Source: FLUQ01 sp031550605 (GTDB lineage: Bacteria > Desulfobacterota > Desulfovibrionia > Desulfovibrionales > Desulfovibrionaceae). Taken from it: a DNA stretch of 64,000 nucleotides. Both the position numbers and the translations under genes were made by a program. Shown here one piece after another: positions 6,563 to 14,860 of the stretch; the stretch's first letter is position 1; every line of letters starts with the position of its first letter. The notes under the pieces were generated by a model that made no database searches, was not told the origin of the DNA, and saw only the letters and a list, made by a program, of their open reading frames with translations. The DNA lies in assembly GCA_031550605.1 (NCBI GenBank), contig JAVBOK010000030.1, positions 1-64,000 on the forward strand, given 5' to 3'.

Positions 6563-7729
6563 CTATGAACAAAGCGTCGCGGCCACGCGCGGCATCTCGT
6601 CGCTGACGGGCAGGGCCTGGGGACATTTGGTTTCGCATTCCCTGCACTGTATACATTTGTCGGCCCGTTCGCCGGGTTGCGTCTGCAAGTTGTAAAAGAA
6701 TTTCGTACGCTCGCGCAACGCCGCGTCGTCACTCAAAAAATAATCATTATACGTGGTGAAGTTCTTGGGGATATTGACCCCGGCGGGGCAGGGCAGGCAA
6801 TAGCCGCAGGCCGTGCATTGCACCTTGATACGGCTGACGAAATGGCGGCGCACCTGATCCAGCGCGGCCAGATCCTCTCCGCTCAGCGCGCCCGCGCCGG
6901 CGGCGTCGGCGGCGGCAAGGTTTTCTTCCACCTGCGCCATGGTGCTCATGCCGCTGAGCACCACCTGCACCGCATCCTGATTCCACAGCCAGCGCAGTCC
7001 CCAGTCGGCCAGAGACCATTCCGGACGGACGGCGGCAAGGACGGCGCGCATCTCTTCCGGCACATGGTTGACCAGAAAGCCGCCCCGTAAAGGCTCCATG
7101 ACGACAATGCCCAGGCCGCGCTCCGCCGCCAGGGCCAGACCCTTTTGTCCGGCCTGATATTGCTGGTCCAGATAGTTGTATTGGATCTGGATGAATTCCC
7201 AATCGTAGGAATGTATGATATCCTCAAACACAGCGAAGCGATCGTGAAACGAAAAACCGACATGACGGATCCGGCCGTCCCGTTTCGCCGTGTCAAGAAA
7301 ATCAAACAGCTTCATATCCCGCAGCGCGGGCCAGGTCAGGCTGTTCAGGTTATGAGCCAGATAGCAGTCAATATGGTCGGTTTCCAGGCGTTGCAACTGG
7401 GTGTCAAGGATGCGGTCCATGTCGGCACGACTGCTCACCGACCAGGCGGGCAGTTTTGTGGCCAGCAGCACCCTGGACCGGTAGCCGTCGCGCAAAGCCC
7501 GGCCGACAAAAGGTTCGCTGGCGCCCGGTTCGCGTATGCCCTTGCTGCCGTGATACGGCCATGCGGTATCCAGATAATTGACCCCCCGGTCAATGGCTTT
7601 GCGAACCATTGCCGTGGCCAGCGCTTCGTCAATGCAGGAAGCGTCCGGTCCGTCAAGGGGCAGGCGCATGCAGCCGAACCCCAAAAGGGAAACGTTTTTT
7701 TGCGTTTTGCCGAAGGGTCTTTTTTCCAT
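6563..7729 (-). CDS. Aldo/keto reductase with C-terminal 2x[4Fe-4S] ferredoxin domain
   Basis: A 388-residue fusion typical of anaerobes. The TIM-barrel N-terminal part has the aldo/keto reductase tetrad: Asp54 and Tyr59 in D-T-A-W-P-Y, Lys92 in A-T-K, and His125 in L-A-H-N. The C-terminal part carries two cysteine clusters, C305-x2-C308-x2-C311-x2-C314 and C359-x2-C362-x2-C365-x3-C369, expected to bind two [4Fe-4S] centres. It probably exchanges electrons between ferredoxin or NAD(P)H and a carbonyl substrate; the substrate is unknown. It is transcribed away from the fatty-acid operon, and the shared 438-base control region holds three palindromic sites. Confidence 0.9.
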   Translation of the reverse strand: MEKRPFGKTQKNVSLLGFGCMRLPLDGPDASCIDEALATAMVRKAIDRGVNYLDTAWPYHGSKGIREPGASEPFVGRALRDGYRSRVLLATKLPAWSVSSRADMDRILDTQLQRLETDHIDCYLAHNLNSLTWPALRDMKLFDFLDTAKRDGRIRHVGFSFHDRFAVFEDIIHSYDWEFIQIQYNYLDQQYQAGQKGLALAAERGLGIVVMEPLRGGFLVNHVPEEMRAVLAAVRPEWSLADWGLRWLWNQDAVQVVLSGMSTMAQVEENLAAADAAGAGALSGEDLAALDQVRRHFVSRIKVQCTACGYCLPCPAGVNIPKNFTTYNDYFLSDDAALRERTKFFYNLQTQPGERADKCIQCRECETKCPQALPVSDEMPRVAATLCS

Positions 7730-7848
7730 AAGGCCTGCCTTGGGCCCTCTGCGCGCGGCAAAGGGCGAGTACTAGCCGCGGTCGGGCGGCCGGGTGCGGT
7801 CGCTGCAGCATACACGAGAGCGGTCCGGATAACCAGAGGCGGCATTCT

Positions 7849-7864
7849 GTCTCCGAACAGAGAC
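7849..7864. promoter_or_regulatory. Palindromic operator-like site 1 (GTCTC-N6-GAGAC)
   Basis: A 16-bp dyad GTCTCCGAACAGAGAC in the divergent control region, about 235 bases upstream of the sigma-54 promoter at 8098. It is the first of three sites sharing the arms GTCTC/GAGAC with six-base centres, as expected for a dimeric activator binding upstream of a sigma-54 promoter. Confidence 0.65.
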
Positions 7865-7866
7865 GA

Positions 7867-7882
7867 GTCTCCCTAGGGAGAC
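7867..7882. promoter_or_regulatory. Palindromic operator-like site 2 (GTCTC-N6-GAGAC)
   Basis: A fully symmetric 16-bp palindrome, GTCTCCCTAGGGAGAC. Its centre lies 18 bp from that of site 1, so the two sit on nearly the same DNA face (about 1.7 turns). Two adjacent dimer sites are typical of enhancers for NtrC-type activators. Confidence 0.65.
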
Positions 7883-7932
7883 AGTTCCATGCGCCGGGCT
7901 TTTCGCTTTTTTTCACAAACAGGGCGACAAAC

Positions 7933-7948
7933 GTCTCGTAAAAGAGAC
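7933..7948. promoter_or_regulatory. Palindromic operator-like site 3 (GTCTC-N6-GAGAC)
   Basis: The third copy, GTCTCGTAAAAGAGAC, lies about 150 bases upstream of the sigma-54 promoter. An AT-rich stretch (about 8022-8050) between this site and the promoter could help DNA bending, for example by IHF, but no exact IHF site is claimed. Confidence 0.65.
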
Positions 7949-8095
7949 AAGATGCGGATAGGGTGCAGGCGGAGAGATGATCCGCGCGTGAAGAACGGAA
8001 ATGTTTTTGGGGGCAACAGCGTGTATTCAAAGAAATTTTTTCTTTTTCTATTCCATGTCGATGCAACCGGTTTGTGACTTGTCGGGTGTTTGGAA

Positions 8096-8112
8096 CAGGC
8101 ACGTAACTTGCT
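8096..8112 (+). promoter_or_regulatory. Sigma-54 (RpoN) promoter of the short-chain fatty acid operon
   Basis: GGCACGTAACTTGCT (8098-8112) matches the -24/-12 consensus TGGCACG-N4-TTGCW at every position but the first T. The invariant GG (8098-8099) and GC (8110-8111) are exactly ten bases apart. Transcription should start near 8122, leaving about 45 bases of leader before the ATG at 8168. The rpoN gene lies in the same window at 28825. Confidence 0.8.
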
Positions 8113-8167
8113 TTGCCAGAACGACGGCAAAGCTCCTATGCGAAACTCTCTATTACAAGGAGCCCAT

Positions 8168-9487
8168 ATGAAAGCAGTTGTCCGGTTTTTTGTAGCCTTT
8201 ATGCAGCGGTACCTTCCTGATGCATTTCTGTTTGCGGTTATTCTGACCTTTATCGCTTTTGCCGGCGCCTGGGCTCTGACAGGCAAAACGTTCATGGAGC
8301 TTATCCGGTTCTGGGGCAACGGGCTGTGGGGCATTCTCGGCTTTGCCATGCAGATGATCCTGATCGTGGTCACCGGGCACACCATGGCCAGCAGCGGCCC
8401 CGTGAAACGCCTGCTTTCCTCTCTGGCCAGCATTCCCAAAGATTCCGCCGGAGCGGCCATGCTGTGCTGCTTCATTACCGGCCTGGCTTCCTTTCTGAAC
8501 TGGGGTTTCGGCCTGGTCGTGGCCGCGCTTCTGGCGCGCGAACTGGCCCGCAAGGTGCCCCGCATGGACTACAGCTATGTCGTGGCGGCCGGTTACGGCG
8601 GCTTCGTTATCTGGCACGGGGGCATTTCCGGATCCATTCCCCTGGCTGTCGCCACCAAAGGGCATCTGGTGGAAAAACTGACCGGCATCATCCCTACCAC
8701 CCAGACCATTTTTTCCGTGCAGAACCTGATCATCACCTTCTTCATCATTTTCACCCTGCCGTTCATCATGAAGCTGATTTCCCCGACGGACAGCGAAACC
8801 AAAGTCGTTGACCCCGAACTGCTGGTTGAACCGGAAGAACCCAAGGAACCCGAAAACAAAACCTTCGCGCAGAGGCTGGAATATTCCCGCATCATCACCT
8901 GGGTCTTCGGGGCCATGGGCGTCATTTTCCTGGGCGACTACTTCATCAAGAACGGCTTCCTGAACCTGTCGCTGAACATCGTGATCTGTCTGTTCATGTG
9001 GGCCGGCATTATTCTGCACGGCACCCCCATTTCCTACATCCGCGCGGTCAACGAAGCCATCAAGGGCTGCGCGGGCATCGCGGTGCAGTTCCCCCTGTAC
9101 GGGGGCATCCAGGGACTGATGGTTTCTTCCGGTCTTGCCGCCATCATCGCCAAATGGTTCATTTCCTTTTCCACTGTGGACACGTTCGCGCTGTTTACCT
9201 TCTTGGCCGGCGGCGTTATCAATATCTTTGTGCCTTCGGGCGGCGGCCAGTGGGTCGTGCAGGGCCCGATCAACATGCCCGCGGCAATCGAACTGGGCGT
9301 TTCCCCCGCCAAGGTGGCCATGAGCATCGCGTATGGCGACCAATGGACCAACATGATTCAGCCGTTCTGGGCTCTGCCGCTTCTGGGCATCGCCAAGCTG
9401 GGCGCCAAGGACATCATGGGCTATTGCGTGATAGTCCTGTTCTGGAGCGGCATCGTCATCGGCACGGGCCTGCTGTTCTGGAGATAA
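8168..9487 (+). CDS. atoE: Short-chain fatty acid permease, AtoE family
   Basis: A 439-residue polytopic inner-membrane protein of the short-chain fatty acid transporter family (E. coli AtoE, TIGR00366 type). It probably imports butyrate, acetoacetate or related acids. About a dozen hydrophobic segments are seen, interrupted by a charged loop of Glu/Pro/Lys around residues 215-245. The conserved P-S-G-G-G-Q-W region lies in the C-terminal half. The start at 8168 is chosen because AAGGAG stands just upstream; an in-frame ATG at 8090 would lie upstream of the sigma-54 promoter and so cannot belong to that transcript. It is first in an operon with thiolase and CoA-transferase genes. Confidence 0.88.
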   Translation: MKAVVRFFVAFMQRYLPDAFLFAVILTFIAFAGAWALTGKTFMELIRFWGNGLWGILGFAMQMILIVVTGHTMASSGPVKRLLSSLASIPKDSAGAAMLCCFITGLASFLNWGFGLVVAALLARELARKVPRMDYSYVVAAGYGGFVIWHGGISGSIPLAVATKGHLVEKLTGIIPTTQTIFSVQNLIITFFIIFTLPFIMKLISPTDSETKVVDPELLVEPEEPKEPENKTFAQRLEYSRIITWVFGAMGVIFLGDYFIKNGFLNLSLNIVICLFMWAGIILHGTPISYIRAVNEAIKGCAGIAVQFPLYGGIQGLMVSSGLAAIIAKWFISFSTVDTFALFTFLAGGVINIFVPSGGGQWVVQGPINMPAAIELGVSPAKVAMSIAYGDQWTNMIQPFWALPLLGIAKLGAKDIMGYCVIVLFWSGIVIGTGLLFWR

Positions 9488-9560
9488 CGGGCTCTTTGCC
9501 CGTCGCATCGTTGCGTTTGTGTTCTATTGCTTTCTTGTAACGTTTTGGAGGTATCACAAC

Positions 9561-10739
9561 ATGAAAGAAATCGTCATTGTTTCCGCAACCCGCACCATGA
9601 CCGGCAGCTTCAACGGTGCGCTTCTGCCCTGCAGCGCCATCGAACTGGGCACCACCGTGATAAAGGAAGCCTGCAAACGGGCCGGCATCGCCCCCGCAGA
9701 AGTGGACGAAGTGATCATGGGCAATATCCTGCAGGGAGGCCTTGGCCAGAACCCGGCCCGCCAGGCCGCCGTGCACGCGGGGGTTCCCATCGAAACCCCC
9801 AGCTATACGATCAACCATCTGTGCGGTTCCGGCCTGAAGGCCGTGTGCCTGGGGGCGCTTTCCCTGCAGGCCGGTGAGGCGACCTGCGTGGTGGCCGGCG
9901 GCATGGAAAGCATGTCCAACGCGCCGTACCTTCTGCCCAAAGCCCGCCAGGGCCTGCGCATGGGCGACGCCGCGCTGGTCGACATGATGATCCACGACGG
10001 GTTGACCGATATTTTCAACGGCTACCACATGGGCATCACCGCTGAAAATCTGGCGGAAAAATATACCGTCACCCGCGAGGACCAGGACGCCTTCGCCCTG
10101 TCGTCGCAACAGAAAGCCGTGGCGGCCATCGATTCCGGCGCGTTCAGGGAAGAAATCTGCCCGGTGGTGATCAAGGACCGCAAGGGGGACAAGATCATCG
10201 ACACGGATGAATATCCCCGCCGCGACGCTTCCGTCGAAAGCATGGCCAAGTTGCGCCCGGCCTTCAAAAAAGACGGCACCGTCACGGCCGGCAACGCGTC
10301 GGGCATCAACGACGGCGCGGCCGCCATCGTGCTGATGACCAGGGAAAGGGCGGAACAGAAAGGCCTGAAGCCCCTGGCCCGCATCGTCTCTTTCGCATCC
10401 GCCGGGGTTGACCCCTCCATTATGGGCTACGGCCCGGTGCCCGCCACCCGCCTGGCCCTGAAAAAAGCCGGCTGGACCGTGGATGATCTCGACTTCATCG
10501 AAGCCAACGAAGCCTTCGCGGCCCAGGCCGTCACCGTGGCACGCGAATTGAAATTTCCGGCGGAAAAAATCAACGTCAACGGCGGCGCCATTGCCATCGG
10601 CCATCCGATCGGCGCCAGCGGCGCGCGCATTCTGACCACGCTGCTGTACATTCTGAAGAACCGGGGCGCCAAACGGGGTCTTGCCACGCTGTGCATCGGC
10701 GGCGGCCAGGGCATCGCCATGCTGGTTGAACGGATATAA
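9561..10739 (+). CDS. atoB: Acetyl-CoA C-acetyltransferase (thiolase)
   Basis: Reversibly condenses two acetyl-CoA, or cleaves acetoacetyl-CoA to two acetyl-CoA. The 392-residue protein has the complete biosynthetic/degradative thiolase catalytic set: Cys88 in N-H-L-C-G-S-G, His348 in G-H-P-I-G-A-S-G, and Cys378 in L-C-I-G-G-G-Q-G, at positions nearly identical to those of well-studied thiolases. ATG 9561 follows TTGGAGGT. With the downstream CoA-transferase it would turn imported acetoacetate or butyrate-type acids into acetyl-CoA; the direction in vivo is inferred. Confidence 0.93.
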   Translation: MKEIVIVSATRTMTGSFNGALLPCSAIELGTTVIKEACKRAGIAPAEVDEVIMGNILQGGLGQNPARQAAVHAGVPIETPSYTINHLCGSGLKAVCLGALSLQAGEATCVVAGGMESMSNAPYLLPKARQGLRMGDAALVDMMIHDGLTDIFNGYHMGITAENLAEKYTVTREDQDAFALSSQQKAVAAIDSGAFREEICPVVIKDRKGDKIIDTDEYPRRDASVESMAKLRPAFKKDGTVTAGNASGINDGAAAIVLMTRERAEQKGLKPLARIVSFASAGVDPSIMGYGPVPATRLALKKAGWTVDDLDFIEANEAFAAQAVTVARELKFPAEKINVNGGAIAIGHPIGASGARILTTLLYILKNRGAKRGLATLCIGGGQGIAMLVERI

Positions 10740-10750
10740 AGGAGGCGGGT

Positions 10751-11413
10751 ATGCGAGAAATCATCACTCCGGCCGCGGCGGCAGACCTGGTAAAAGACGG
10801 CGATACCGTCATGTTCGGAGGCTTCATGGGCTGCGGCACGCCGCATTCCATCGTGGACGCGCTGCTGGAAAAAGGCGTCAAAGACCTGACCATCATCTGC
10901 AACGACGCGGGCCTTACGGATTACGGCGTGGGCAGGCTGGTGGTGTCAAAACAGATCAAAAAAACCATCGCCAGCCATATTGGTCTAAACCCGGAAGCGG
11001 GCAAACAGATGAACTCCGGCGAGATGGAAATCGACCTGATCCCTCAGGGCACGCTCGCCGAGCGCATCCGGGCGGCCGGTTCGGGCCTGGGCGGTTTTTT
11101 GACCCCCACGGGCGTCGGCACCACAGTGGCCGAAGGCAAGCAGGTCATCACCGTCGACTGCCGCGAGTATCTGCTGGAAAAACCCCTGCGCGCCGACATC
11201 GCCCTGCTGAAAGCGCACAAGGCGGACAAGGCCGGCAACCTGATTTACCGCCGCTCCACGCGGAACTTCAACCCGCTGATGGCCATGGCCGCTGGACTGG
11301 TCATCGCTGAAGTCGACGAAATCGTTGAAATAGGCCAGATGGATCCCGACACGGTCCATACGCCCGGCATTTTCGTCAAGTATCTGGTGTTGTCGCAGAA
11401 AGGGGGCAAGTGA
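10751..11413 (+). CDS. atoD: 3-oxoacid / acetate-acetoacetate CoA-transferase, subunit A
   Basis: The alpha subunit (220 residues) of a two-subunit class I CoA-transferase that moves CoA between acyl-CoA and a free acid such as acetoacetate. It shows the subunit A hallmarks: the V-M-F-G-G-F-x-G-C-G-x-P segment near the N-terminus and the G-G-F-x-T-P-x-G-V-G-T segment in the middle. It is preceded by AAAGGAGG and lies 11 bases after the thiolase. Its TGA overlaps the ATG of subunit B (TGATG), so the two subunits are translationally coupled. The acid specificity cannot be read from sequence. Confidence 0.92.
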   Translation: MREIITPAAAADLVKDGDTVMFGGFMGCGTPHSIVDALLEKGVKDLTIICNDAGLTDYGVGRLVVSKQIKKTIASHIGLNPEAGKQMNSGEMEIDLIPQGTLAERIRAAGSGLGGFLTPTGVGTTVAEGKQVITVDCREYLLEKPLRADIALLKAHKADKAGNLIYRRSTRNFNPLMAMAAGLVIAEVDEIVEIGQMDPDTVHTPGIFVKYLVLSQKGGK

Positions 11414-12060
11414 TGGACGCGAAAGAAATCATCGCCATACGCGTGGGGCAGGAATTCAAGAACGGCGACTATGTCAACCTGGGCATAGGCATTCCGACGC
11501 TGGTCGCCAACCACCTGCCGCCCGGCGTCACGGTCATCCTGCAGTCGGAAAACGGTTTTCTGGGCGTCGGGCCGGCCCCTTCGGAAGACAAAATCGATAT
11601 GGATCTGGTCAACGCCGGCGGCAAGCCGGTGACCATTCTGCCCGGAGGCGCCACCTTTGACAGTTCCATGTCCTTCGCCATCATCCGGGGCGGGCACGTG
11701 GCGGCCACGGTCCTAGGCGCTCTTGAAGTGGACGAGGAAGGCAATCTGGCCAACTGGATTATTCCCGGCAAAATGGTGCCGGGCATGGGCGGGGCCATGG
11801 ATCTGGTCGTGGGCGCGCGAAAGGTGATCCTGGCCATGGAGCATACGGCCAAGGGCCGCCCCAAGATTCTGAAAAAATGCACCCTGCCGCTGACCGCGGC
11901 CAAAGAAGTGGACATGATCGTCACGGAACTGGCGGTGTTCAAGTACCTGCCCAAACTCACCCTGGTGGAACTGGCCCCCGGCGTGACCCAGGAGCAGGTC
12001 AGGGAAGCCACCGAAGCTGACTACGCCATATCGCCGTACCTGAAGGCCATGCCTGTCTGA
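11413..12060 (+). CDS. atoA: 3-oxoacid / acetate-acetoacetate CoA-transferase, subunit B
   Basis: The beta subunit (215 residues) that bears the catalytic glutamate. The S-E-N-G motif is present with Glu46, which forms the enzyme-CoA thioester in this family, followed by the G-x-G-P region. ATG 11413 overlaps the subunit A stop; a GTG one codon upstream (11410) is an alternative. It is the last gene of the sigma-54-controlled operon. Two hairpins follow, of which the second has a T-run. Confidence 0.92.
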   Translation: MDAKEIIAIRVGQEFKNGDYVNLGIGIPTLVANHLPPGVTVILQSENGFLGVGPAPSEDKIDMDLVNAGGKPVTILPGGATFDSSMSFAIIRGGHVAATVLGALEVDEEGNLANWIIPGKMVPGMGGAMDLVVGARKVILAMEHTAKGRPKILKKCTLPLTAAKEVDMIVTELAVFKYLPKLTLVELAPGVTQEQVREATEADYAISPYLKAMPV

Positions 12061-12078
12061 TGCATTGCACGCGTGAAC

Positions 12079-12112
12079 CGCCTGCGTGGAGTGCGAACCC
12101 GCCACGCAGGCG
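12079..12112 (+). repeat. Hairpin without T-run after the CoA-transferase operon
   Basis: A perfect 11-bp stem (CGCCTGCGTGG at 12079-12089 with 12102-12112) lies 18 bases after the operon. Without a T-tract it may act as an mRNA 3'-end stabiliser rather than a terminator. Confidence 0.5.
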
Positions 12113-12195
12113 CATGCGGCATTCATTGCCGCGGAAAACGCCGGAGTGAGCGTGCCTTTGCAAACCCCGGCCTTGCGGAGGTTGTCATCAATCTG

Positions 12196-12232
12196 AAGCC
12201 TTCCCCGCCGCTTGCGGCCGGGAAGGCTTTTT
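12196..12232 (+). terminator. Intrinsic terminator of the short-chain fatty acid operon
   Basis: A 10-bp stem (AAGCCTTCCC at 12196-12205 with 12220-12229) running into T5 at 12228-12232. It lies 30 bases before the ftsK start, separating the two units. Confidence 0.8.
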
Positions 12233-12261
12233 ACTATAGAGCAGACGAGCGATACGCAGTC

Positions 12262-14781
12262 ATGCACCAACCGGTTGAGGATAGAAACACGGATAACGCA
12301 AAATTTTCCCGCGAGCTGACAGGGCTTTTTCTGCTTTTTCTGGGGCTGCTGCTGCTGCTCAGCCTTGGCACTTACGACCCCCGCGACCCCAGCCTGAACC
12401 ATGTGGTGAGTTCGGCCGTTACCGTACGCAACAAGGCGGGGCTGTTCGGCGCGTACTGCAGCGGCTTTCTGGCCGACATGCTGGGGCTTGCGGCGTATCT
12501 TGTTCCCGCTCTGTTTCTGGCTGCCGGCGCCAGACGTGTCGTTGCGGCCGCGGAATGGCCCTGGTGGCGCTGGTGCGGCTTTGTTTTCCTCGGCTGCGGC
12601 CTGGCCGTCGCCGGCGAGGCCTGGAACGCGGCGCTTTTTTCCTTGCGGGGCGGAGGGCTTCTGGGCCACGCGCTGTATGGATTTTCCAACGGGTATTTCG
12701 GCAGGGTGGGCACCGCTCTGGTCTGGGGTTTTCTTTTCCTGCTGGCCGTGCAGATTCTGTTCGGTTTTTCCTGGTTTACCCTGGCTCAACGGGGTGTTGC
12801 CGGACTCTGGACCACCCTGATGCAAAAACACAATTCCGGATCTCCCCTGGCCCTGGACGACAAGGCGCGCGCGCGCGGGACGGATCCTTTCGCCCCGCAA
12901 CCGGCCGTTCCCGAACAGAACCGGCAGGCCCTTCACCGCCCACGGCCCGATGCGGAACAGACGCCGTTCGCCGCGCTTTCCGCTGAAGCGCCGGTTCCCG
13001 CTTCGGCCATTCTGCCCGGAGCGACCGGCCTGGCCCTGCCGGGAACCGATCTGGATTTTTTGGCGCTGCCGGTGCTGGATGGCGTTGATCCCCCCTGGGT
13101 GCGCGATCTGGAAACAGGCAATATTCCCGAACAGGCCGTGCGGGACAGGAAAATTCCTGCCGCGTCGCCCGCGTCCGGCGTTGCTGCTCCGGTACCGCCC
13201 AGGCCCGTGGCGCAGGACCCGCCGGTGACCGCGCCCCCGGCGCAGGCCGGGGATGCTCCGGCCGGCCAAACGCGGTCTGCCGTCGTCATCACGGAAGCGG
13301 CGAAAACGGTTCCCGCTTCGCAGGCGGACCTGAAACCCAAGGACCGGCGCATTCCTTTGCCGCCTCTGGACTTGCTGCACACCGTGGCCTCCGCCAAGGA
13401 CAAGACCCCGCGCGAAGCTCTGGAAGCAAAAGGCAGAACTTTGATGACCTGCCTGTCGGATTTCGGCGTGGCCGGCGAATTGATGGGCATCGCGCCCGGT
13501 CCGGTGGTCACCATGTTCGAGGTGCGGCCGGCCGCCGGGGTGCGGGTGGCGCGCATCGAAAATCTCAGCGACGATCTGGCCCTGGCCCTCAAGGCCATCG
13601 CCGTGCGCATCCAGGCCCCCATACCCGGCACGGATACCGTGGGAATTGAAATTCCCAACGATATCCGTGAAATGGTCTGCCTGAAAGAGCTGTTCAGTTC
13701 CGCGGCCTTTGCCCGTTCGGAATCCCTGCTCAGCATGGCCCTGGGCAAGGACATTCAGGGCGCGCCGGCCATGGCGGATCTGGCCCGAATGCCCCATCTG
13801 CTGGTTGCCGGGGCCACCGGCGCGGGCAAAAGCGTATGTCTGAACTCCATCATCCTGTCCTTTTTATACAAAGCCCGGCCTGAAGAGGTGAAGCTGCTGC
13901 TGGTGGACCCCAAACGCGTGGAAATGGCGGTCTATGCCGACCTGCCGCATCTGGTGCATCCGGTGGTCACGGAAATGGATCTGGCCAAAAACGCGCTCAA
14001 CTGGGCGGTTTCCGAGATGAGCCGCCGCTATACGGACCTGGCCCGTCTGGGGGTTCGCAACATCGCGGCATACAATGAAAAACTGGCCGGATTGGACAGG
14101 GCAAAACATCCGGATCTGGCTGATCTGGAATTCATGCCCTATCTGGTCGTCATCATCGACGAACTGGCCGACCTGATGATGACCGCCGCCAAAGAGGTGG
14201 AAGGGTACATCATGCGTCTGGCCCAACTGGCCCGGGCCGCGGGAATCCATATGATTCTCGCCACCCAGCGGCCCAGTGTGGATGTGGTGACCGGCCTGAT
14301 CAAGGCCAACTTTCCCTGCCGCATATCCTTTCAGGTGACTTCCAAACATGATTCACGCACCATTTTGGACGCTGTCGGCGCGGAACATCTGCTGGGCAAG
14401 GGGGACATGCTGTACAAACCGGCCGGCGGCAGGTTCCAGCGTCTGCACGGGGCCTTTGTCAGCGATGACGACGTGGCCGCCGTGACGGGATACTGGCGGG
14501 AACGGCAGGCCCCTTCGTACCAGATCGACTTTTCCGAATGGGGGGCCGAGGCCGCTGCCGCCGGCAACGGTTTTTCCGGCGGGGGCGGCGACGACGTGGC
14601 GGGCGACCCCATCTACGCCGACGCCGTGGCCTTTGTGCGCGAACAGGGCAAAGCCTCCATATCGCTTATCCAGCGGCGTTTCCGCATCGGTTTCAACCGG
14701 GCGGCCCGCTTTATCGAGCAGATGGAGCAGGACGGCATCATCGGCCCGCCCGACGGCAGCAAACCCAGGATGGTGCGATAG
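12262..14781 (+). CDS. ftsK: DNA translocase FtsK/SpoIIIE
   Basis: An 839-residue septal DNA pump that moves chromosome termini before division. Order of domains: four hydrophobic helices in about the first 190 residues, a Pro/Ala-rich linker (about 200-370), the RecA-like motor with Walker A G-A-T-G-A-G-K-S (517-524) and Walker B ending I-I-D-E-L-A-D, and the C-terminal winged-helix gamma domain (last ~65 residues, with the R-R-F-R-I-G-x-N-R-A recognition helix) that reads KOPS-type sequences. The linker is short compared with E. coli FtsK. ATG 12262 gives the usual short cytoplasmic N-terminus; its ribosome-binding site is weak. lolA follows after 79 bases. Confidence 0.93.
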   Translation: MHQPVEDRNTDNAKFSRELTGLFLLFLGLLLLLSLGTYDPRDPSLNHVVSSAVTVRNKAGLFGAYCSGFLADMLGLAAYLVPALFLAAGARRVVAAAEWPWWRWCGFVFLGCGLAVAGEAWNAALFSLRGGGLLGHALYGFSNGYFGRVGTALVWGFLFLLAVQILFGFSWFTLAQRGVAGLWTTLMQKHNSGSPLALDDKARARGTDPFAPQPAVPEQNRQALHRPRPDAEQTPFAALSAEAPVPASAILPGATGLALPGTDLDFLALPVLDGVDPPWVRDLETGNIPEQAVRDRKIPAASPASGVAAPVPPRPVAQDPPVTAPPAQAGDAPAGQTRSAVVITEAAKTVPASQADLKPKDRRIPLPPLDLLHTVASAKDKTPREALEAKGRTLMTCLSDFGVAGELMGIAPGPVVTMFEVRPAAGVRVARIENLSDDLALALKAIAVRIQAPIPGTDTVGIEIPNDIREMVCLKELFSSAAFARSESLLSMALGKDIQGAPAMADLARMPHLLVAGATGAGKSVCLNSIILSFLYKARPEEVKLLLVDPKRVEMAVYADLPHLVHPVVTEMDLAKNALNWAVSEMSRRYTDLARLGVRNIAAYNEKLAGLDRAKHPDLADLEFMPYLVVIIDELADLMMTAAKEVEGYIMRLAQLARAAGIHMILATQRPSVDVVTGLIKANFPCRISFQVTSKHDSRTILDAVGAEHLLGKGDMLYKPAGGRFQRLHGAFVSDDDVAAVTGYWRERQAPSYQIDFSEWGAEAAAAGNGFSGGGGDDVAGDPIYADAVAFVREQGKASISLIQRRFRIGFNRAARFIEQMEQDGIIGPPDGSKPRMVR

Positions 14782-14860
14782 CCCATCGGGCAAGGCGCCC
14801 CTGCCAGGGGCGTTGCACCGCGGGCCTTGCAACCCCTTGCCCCAACGAACAGGAGTCCAT

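Noticed and set aside
8090..8167. Upstream ATG (8090) as start of the AtoE-type permease
   Set aside because: It would lie upstream of the sigma-54 promoter and its transcript start; AAGGAG directs initiation to 8168.
11713..13797. A 694-codon minus-strand frame opposite atoA and ftsK
   Set aside because: Gly/Arg/Gln-rich antisense shadow without motifs; both plus-strand genes are well supported.
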